Of a stretch of DNA of 10,812 bases, positions 6,683 to 10,812 are shown piece by piece. Made by a program: the position numbers and the translations under genes. This stretch comes from Methanosarcinales archaeon (GTDB lineage Archaea; Halobacteriota; Methanosarcinia; Methanosarcinales; Methanocomedenaceae): the NCBI GenBank assembly GCA_030666885.1, contig DAOUWY010000040.1, forward strand, positions 1 to 10,812. The letters are read 5' to 3'. How positions within the stretch are numbered: the first letter of the stretch is position 1; the number at the start of each line of letters is the position of its first letter. The notes under the pieces were generated by a model. That model saw only the letters and a program-made list of their open reading frames with translations. It searched no databases and had not been told where the DNA came from.

Positions 6683-8299
6683 ATGACAGGGGCTAAAACA
6701 ACAAACAAAAGACAATTTTTTAAGGAGCCGGACTTTGTCATCTTTACTATTATAGTAATAGCAGCCACAGCCTTGCGCCTTTACCAGCTTGATGTTCGCC
6801 CTTTCCACCATGATGAGGCTGCTGTAGGTTCCTTTACTTACACATTGTTCACAAACGGCAATTATAAATACGACCCGGTATTTCACGGTCCGTTTTTGTA
6901 TTTCCTTACAGCAAGTATATTCAATATCATAGGGGATACCGACTTTGCGACACGTGTGGTCCCTGCACTGGCCGGCGTTGGTATGGTGCTGCTGGTATAT
7001 CCTTTCAGGCATTACCTCGGTCGCCAGGGCTGGCTTATCACGGCAGCGTTCTTTGCATTCTCACCCTCTTTCCTGTACTACTCCCGTTTCTTCCGTAACG
7101 ACATATTCATCACATTCTTCACGCTGGCAGCCGTAGTGTGTGCGGTAAAATACCTTGAACAACGAAATCATCCCAACAGGCTCATATATGTAGCTCTGGG
7201 TTCTGCCGCACTGGCATTTTCGGTCACTGCCAAAGAGAATGCCTACGTTACCATTGCACTGCTGGGATTTCCTGTCGGAATGTACGTGTTGTACAGGATA
7301 TGGCTGGGATATTGCGCCCGACACCAGCAACCTGGCATCATCGCATCAATTGAGAAACACATGTTCAGGGTATTGATGGATACGGGTCTGTTCATAGTGG
7401 TGTTCCTTGCTATTTACGTGACATTCTATTCTTACTTCTTCAAGGACTTTGAAGCCGTAAAAGGTGCTATTTTCAGTGCCTTTTCCCACTGGTATGAGAT
7501 GCATGAGATAGAACGCATCGGAGGGCCGCCGTATTACTATATTCCACTACTTTTCCTGTATGAACTACCGGTAGCCTTGTTTGCCTTTGTAGGAAGTATA
7601 GACTATATTATACAATTCATCAAAAACAGGGAAAATCCAGTGATGGTCTTTGTGGTCTACTGGCTGGGTGCCAGCCTTGCAGCTTATGCATATATAGGTG
7701 AGAAGGTACCCTGGTTGATCCTGCATCCACTTCTTCCGGCAGTACTAATCGCAGGCGCATACCTGGGCGAGGTCGTACCTTCCCTGAAACAGCGGCCAAA
7801 ATGGGCTGAGGCTGCCTTTGTGGTCATACTGGTATTAAGTTTGTCATTTTTCGTCTACACAAGCTATAACCTGAACTACAAGAACTATTCAGACCCTGCC
7901 GAACCATTGATACAGGCCAGCCAGCCGCCCCAGAAATTTCAGCAATTTATGGTCACTCTTCATGAAACTGCCGATAAGCATAAAGGCTTTTACACTGAGA
8001 TACAGGTCACGGATAATGAGATGGATACGCAGTTATTGTGGCAGATACGCCATTATAAAAATATAAAGTGGAGTGTGAACCTGGAAAATGATCCGGTACT
8101 GGATGCACCTATCGTGATAGCTCATGACGAGGATGCTGATTATGTGGAGATGGTAGTAGATGATGACTACCAGCGGCTGGACAGTGCAAAGATGGCATGG
8201 CATTGGTTTAAACCTGGTGACATCAATTACAGGTTCATTATGTACAGGCAGATGGACAGGCCGCAGAGTGAATACGGAGTTGTGCTTTTCTACAGATAA
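6683..8299 (+). CDS. Agl23-like (TIGR03663-type) membrane glycosyltransferase, GT-C fold
   Basis: A polytopic membrane protein resembling the PMT/ArnT-like GT-C enzymes, which use lipid-linked sugars outside the membrane. Numbered from the ATG at 6683 (538 residues), the first membrane helix is about 17-34, followed by the loop motif LDVRPFHHDEA (36-46) with the acidic pair expected at the active site. FYYSR-like SRFFRNDIFITFF (134-146), GPPYYYIPLLF (281-291) and YIGEKVPWLILHPLLP (337-352) are further family landmarks. I count roughly ten or more hydrophobic segments up to residue 393, then a soluble, acidic C-terminal domain of about 145 residues probably facing outward. Database naming links the family to flippase-associated protein Agl23 of archaeal N-glycosylation; that role is inferred, not shown here. 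Starts at 6647 (ATG) or 6674 (ATG) are possible; 6683 fits the promoter best. The FAD gene follows after 39 bases, so the two are probably co-transcribed. Confidence 0.88.
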   Translation: MTGAKTTNKRQFFKEPDFVIFTIIVIAATALRLYQLDVRPFHHDEAAVGSFTYTLFTNGNYKYDPVFHGPFLYFLTASIFNIIGDTDFATRVVPALAGVGMVLLVYPFRHYLGRQGWLITAAFFAFSPSFLYYSRFFRNDIFITFFTLAAVVCAVKYLEQRNHPNRLIYVALGSAALAFSVTAKENAYVTIALLGFPVGMYVLYRIWLGYCARHQQPGIIASIEKHMFRVLMDTGLFIVVFLAIYVTFYSYFFKDFEAVKGAIFSAFSHWYEMHEIERIGGPPYYYIPLLFLYELPVALFAFVGSIDYIIQFIKNRENPVMVFVVYWLGASLAAYAYIGEKVPWLILHPLLPAVLIAGAYLGEVVPSLKQRPKWAEAAFVVILVLSLSFFVYTSYNLNYKNYSDPAEPLIQASQPPQKFQQFMVTLHETADKHKGFYTEIQVTDNEMDTQLLWQIRHYKNIKWSVNLENDPVLDAPIVIAHDEDADYVEMVVDDDYQRLDSAKMAWHWFKPGDINYRFIMYRQMDRPQSEYGVVLFYR

Positions 8300-8338
8300 T
8301 AATCAATAAGGTAATTAATAAGGGCTGGATGTGTAAAC

Positions 8339-9670
8339 ATGAGCAAGATAATAATAATTGGCGGCGGCCTGGCTGGACTTGCAGCGGCTTACCGGCTTTC
8401 GGATGAACATCATGTAATCATAGTAGAAAAGAACGATGTAATTGGTGGAATGGCACTGAGTTACCACATTGATGAACATACCGATGGTCACGTCAATGGT
8501 CACAATGCTGATTATTATATCGAGAAATATTACCATCACTTTTTTTCAAGCGATACTGAACTGATGGGACTGATTGACGAACTGGGCCTGGCAGGGCGCT
8601 TGCAGTGGATCAAAGGTACCACAGGCTATTACTGGAGCGGCAGGGCATATCCCATGAACACGCCCCTGGAGATATTGAAGTTCCCGCCTATGTCTATGTT
8701 AGATATATTCAGGTTGAGTATGCTGGTATTGCGTACAAAGCTTGTCAGGGATGTCAGGTCATACGATGACATGACGGCAGGTGAATGGATATTGAAGATC
8801 GCAGGCAGCGGGGTTTACAATAATTTCTTCCAGCCGCTCCTGAACAGCAAGTTCGGATCGAATGCTGACAGGGTCAGTGCTGCATGGTTACTGGGCAGGG
8901 TCAAGATACGCTCAGACCGGGGCGCAGAAGGTGAGAGATTGGGATATATGAGGGGTGGGTTCCACCATCTGATAGCTGCGCTGGCTGATTCAATAAGGGA
9001 AAAAGGCGGCCGGATCATAACAGGTAACGGTGTAGTAGAGATATTGATGGAGGAGGAGCGGGTTTCTGGTGTGAAGCTTGAAGAAGGTACTTTGTCGTGT
9101 GATACTGTGATATCCACAGTACCTCCTGTGACTCTGGCATCCCTGGTAGAACCGGGCATTCCCGGATTTGACCCCGGCGCCATCAATTACCAGGGTACTT
9201 GCTGTGCCCTGCTTGGGATGTCAAAGCCTTTAATGACAGATGGTACATACTGGCTGAACATTAAGGCCGATGTGCCGTTCGGGGCTTTGATCGAGCATAC
9301 TAATTTTATGCCGGCCTCGGATTATGCGGGAGAGCACCTGCTCTATATTGCTTCGTATTTCCAGGACTATGATGACCCGCTGTACACCTGGAGTGAGGAC
9401 GAAGTTATCGGGATATTCCTGGATGGGCTTGAGAAGTTGTACCCTGATTTTGACAGGTCCGCGATACTGTGGTGGGAACTGGGGCGGGATCCACTGACTG
9501 CTCCGGTGTATGAGACCGGGTATGCTGAGCGGATACTCCCGTACAGGACCGGGGTTGATGGGCTGTACCTTGCCGGCATGTTCTCTGAGGCTAATTATCC
9601 TGAGCGGAGCATGAACGGTTCTGTCAGGGCAGGATATGATGCAGCTGAGGCTGTTGTGCATGGTGTGTGA
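8339..9670 (+). CDS. FAD-dependent oxidoreductase, HemY/amine-oxidase superfamily
   Basis: A 443-residue flavoprotein. The N terminus is a dinucleotide-binding fold, KIIIIGGGLAGLAAAYRLS (3-21), with Glu30 ending the second strand for the FAD ribose and VIGGMA (34-39) after it. The C terminus LYLAGMFSEANYPERSMNGS (409-428) is the matching flavin-contact segment followed by helix VRAGYDAAEA. This layout is that of protoporphyrinogen-oxidase/amine-oxidase-like enzymes (COG1232 type). IEKYYHHFF (61-69) is a recurring motif in relatives from polysaccharide and glycolipid clusters, so a sugar- or lipid-modifying role beside the Agl23-like gene is more likely than haem synthesis; this is inference. 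No membrane anchor is seen. A His-rich stretch DEHTDGHVNGHN (45-56) interrupts the usual sequence. The start follows the upstream gene by 39 bases with GGATGTG as a weak ribosome site. A T7 tract directly follows the stop. Confidence 0.88.
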   Translation: MSKIIIIGGGLAGLAAAYRLSDEHHVIIVEKNDVIGGMALSYHIDEHTDGHVNGHNADYYIEKYYHHFFSSDTELMGLIDELGLAGRLQWIKGTTGYYWSGRAYPMNTPLEILKFPPMSMLDIFRLSMLVLRTKLVRDVRSYDDMTAGEWILKIAGSGVYNNFFQPLLNSKFGSNADRVSAAWLLGRVKIRSDRGAEGERLGYMRGGFHHLIAALADSIREKGGRIITGNGVVEILMEEERVSGVKLEEGTLSCDTVISTVPPVTLASLVEPGIPGFDPGAINYQGTCCALLGMSKPLMTDGTYWLNIKADVPFGALIEHTNFMPASDYAGEHLLYIASYFQDYDDPLYTWSEDEVIGIFLDGLEKLYPDFDRSAILWWELGRDPLTAPVYETGYAERILPYRTGVDGLYLAGMFSEANYPERSMNGSVRAGYDAAEAVVHGV

Positions 9671-9677
9671 TTTTTTT
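9671..9677 (+). terminator. T-tract terminator after the FAD oxidoreductase gene
   Basis: Seven consecutive T residues begin at the base after the TGA stop. Archaeal RNA polymerase terminates at such tracts without needing a hairpin, so this probably ends the two-gene transcript. The next candidate promoter follows about 30 bases later. Confidence 0.5.
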
Positions 9678-9705
9678 AATTACAATTGTCAACATTTTGG
9701 TCGTG

Positions 9706-9714
9706 TTTAAATAT
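9706..9714 (+). promoter_or_regulatory. Candidate TATA box upstream of a hairpin-bearing island
   Basis: TTTAAATAT, about 30 bases after the T7 terminator, would start transcription near 9736. That is exactly where a GC-richer, structured stretch begins, which suggests a short untranslated RNA or the leader of the downstream frames. Confidence 0.3.
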
Positions 9715-9735
9715 CAGCAAAAATTTCATTCAATC

Positions 9736-9861
9736 TAAAGAGCAGCCTCCCACAGCCAAGGAAGTTTTAGGGGGAGGGTGAACAGTATCCCAGTCCTGGA
9801 CATTGAACCCATAGCTCTGCAACACTTGACTCACCTGTCTCAAAGGGACAATTAGGATAAA
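9736..9861. other. GC-richer island with hairpin and open minus-strand frame, origin unknown
   Basis: CCTCCC (9747-9752) can pair with GGGAGG (9772-9777) around a roughly 20-base loop, and GTCCTGGAC (9793-9801) is a second symmetric motif. On the minus strand a 41-codon stretch without ATG stays open from 9861 to a TAG at 9736-9738 and reads VSQVLQSYGFNVQDWDTVHP then PLKLPWLWEAAL; it may be the tail of a lost gene. On the plus strand it could be a small RNA, or the right end of an IS200/IS605-type element, whose ends carry such hairpins; no transposase or TnpB is present. I cannot choose among these. The rest of 9671-10041 is described in the neighbouring entries. Confidence 0.3.
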
Positions 9862-9908
9862 TTAAAATAGGTTATAGTGTTTATTTTACTGAGCCCAGGG
9901 AGGCAGTA

Positions 9909-10025
9909 ATGGAGTGCCTGAAAATAAAGGGTGAAGAGCCAGGAAAATGATCACTGGACCAGATTGCTGCTGGGACTGGTATGCCAATAAATTTGATACT
10001 TGAAGTTATTGGTGGGCTTTTGTAA
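9909..10025 (+). pseudogene. Small frame interrupted by TGA, possible HTH-like peptide
   Basis: The ATG is preceded at 5 bases by a strong GGGAGG ribosome site, better than most in this window. The frame reads MECLKIKGEEPGK, meets TGA at 9948-9950, and continues as SLDQIAAGTGMPINLILEV plus a few residues to a TAA at 10023-10025. The second part has the look of a helix-turn-helix unit (IA..TGMP...ILEV). With one base change at the TGA it would be a 38-residue peptide. Alternatively an ATG overlapping the TGA (9947-9949) could start an 18-codon frame (MITGPDCCWDWYANKFDT) by translational coupling. It ends 16 bases before the LamG gene and may lie in its transcript. A function is not recognised. 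Confidence 0.4.
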
Positions 10026-10041
10026 TGAGGAGGTAAGTGAA

Positions 10042-10812
10042 ATGACCTATATTAGAATGATTATTGGAGTGTTGATCGCAATTGGAGTGCTGGCTGGAAT
10101 GTCCGCAGGTGTGCAGGCGCAGAGTGATGATGGGCTTGTGGCAAAATGGCATTTCGATGAGGGATCAGGGAGTGTTTTGAAGGATTGTTCCGGGAATGGG
10201 AATAACGGGGTGATTTATGGTGCTACGTGGGTTGAGGGGAAGTATGGGAAGGCTTTGCAGTTCGATGGGATGGACGATTATGTTAATTTAGGATATAGCG
10301 ACATAGGTGGTGTTTTCGCAAGCAGAACTTCAGTGATTACAATATCTGGTTGGATTTATCCAACTACTTTAGGTTCTTCAGCGAGTAATCACGGAACAAG
10401 AAATGTTTTTTTAGCTCATGCTTCGGATTCTTATAATGATAATTTTGAGTTGGGTGTTAGTAACACCGGTAATTTGGATTTATATATTGATGAAAATAAT
10501 GATGACATAGCAAAAACGTATGGTGATGGTGAGATAACTACTAATAACTGGCACTTTTTTACTGTAGTATTTAATTCTGGTTCAGTAGATATATATCTTG
10601 ATGAGAATCATTATGTTGGTACTTTCGCTGGCGCTTCTTTAGATGATGCATCTGGTTCTCCTACGACTATTGGAGCTACTATACATAGCAATATATTTTT
10701 CAACGGCATCATCGACGAAGTCCGCATATACAACCGTGCATTAACTGTTGAAGAGATTAAAGAGCATTTTGAACAAGGGCCAATTGCGTTAAGTTTAACA
10801 AAATCAGCATCA
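10042..10812 (+). CDS. Secreted LamG-domain protein, 5' part (runs off the window)
   Basis: Open from the ATG to the last base: 257 codons without a stop. GGAGGT (10029-10034) lies 7 bases upstream of the start. A signal peptide is clear: MTYIR, a hydrophobic core (6-20), and GVQA|QSDDG with cleavage after Ala26. A concanavalin-like LamG (Laminin_G_3) domain follows from about residue 31: GLVAKWHFDEGSGSVLKDCS, the DCSGNGNNG turn, ALQFDGMDDYVNLG, ISGWIYPTT, NNWHFFTVVF, and the closing GIIDEVRIYNRALTVEEI. Such domains bind carbohydrates or proteins at the cell surface. The last visible residues ALSLTKSAS resemble the start of an immunoglobulin-like repeat domain that often follows in archaeal surface proteins; this is inference. 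The C terminus and any anchor are outside the window. Base composition changes sharply within the gene: the first ~240 bases and the last ~130 are GC-richer than the AT-rich middle. Confidence 0.88.
   Translation, partial: MTYIRMIIGVLIAIGVLAGMSAGVQAQSDDGLVAKWHFDEGSGSVLKDCSGNGNNGVIYGATWVEGKYGKALQFDGMDDYVNLGYSDIGGVFASRTSVITISGWIYPTTLGSSASNHGTRNVFLAHASDSYNDNFELGVSNTGNLDLYIDENNDDIAKTYGDGEITTNNWHFFTVVFNSGSVDIYLDENHYVGTFAGASLDDASGSPTTIGATIHSNIFFNGIIDEVRIYNRALTVEEIKEHFEQGPIALSLTKSAS

Noticed and set aside
8815..9661. Minus-strand frames opposite the FAD oxidoreductase gene
   Set aside because: Several overlapping frames mirror a high-GC coding strand; none has a plausible start or domain.
9948..9950. 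TGA read as selenocysteine
   Set aside because: No selenoprotein family fits the peptide, no SECIS-like structure is evident, and the suggested lineage is not known for selenocysteine use.

Overview
The window looks like a piece of an archaeal chromosome, most likely from the Methanosarcinales or a relative such as an ANME-2/Methanoperedens-type lineage. The evidence is indirect: TATA-box-like promoters rather than bacterial -35/-10 pairs, mixed Shine-Dalgarno and near-leaderless starts, an Agl23-type (TIGR03663-like) membrane glycosyltransferase, a LamG surface protein of the style common in these archaea, and a decayed transposase with C-terminal motifs I associate with Methanosarcinales insertion sequences. 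No rRNA, tRNA or CRISPR array is visible.

Positions 86-4719 (minus strand) hold a complete branched-chain/polar amino-acid ABC importer, transcribed livH - livM - livG - livF with 1-nt gaps or 4-8-nt overlaps, then, after a 286-bp spacer with its own candidate promoter, the lipoprotein substrate-binding gene livJ. Directly upstream of livH sits a ~140-bp MITE-like element with 20-22-bp terminal inverted repeats and a 6-bp target duplication. It lies between the gene and the best candidate promoter of the operon.

Positions 4924-5384 are a divergent regulatory region with two perfect 14-bp AT-rich palindromes and a 9-bp direct repeat placed around a candidate TATA box and start site. It leads into a plus-strand class I SAM methyltransferase of unknown substrate (5385-6131). 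The 3' end of that gene overlaps the 3' end of a decayed, inverted insertion-sequence transposase (6112-6637), so its last codons appear to come from the element.

Positions about 6683-9670 hold a two-gene plus-strand unit: an Agl23-like GT-C membrane protein and an FAD-dependent oxidoreductase of the HemY/amine-oxidase superfamily, ending in a T7 tract. The pair suggests cell-surface glycan (S-layer N-glycan) metabolism, an inference from family and adjacency.

Positions 9671-10041 carry a GC-richer, hairpin-bearing island with its own candidate promoter, then a short reading frame with a strong Shine-Dalgarno that is interrupted by TGA. From 10042 a secreted LamG-domain protein starts and runs off the window; its composition is clearly mosaic. 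I found no convincing undescribed multi-gene system. The most interesting signals are the element upstream of livH, the TGA-interrupted mini-gene, the island at 9736-9861 and the mosaic LamG gene.
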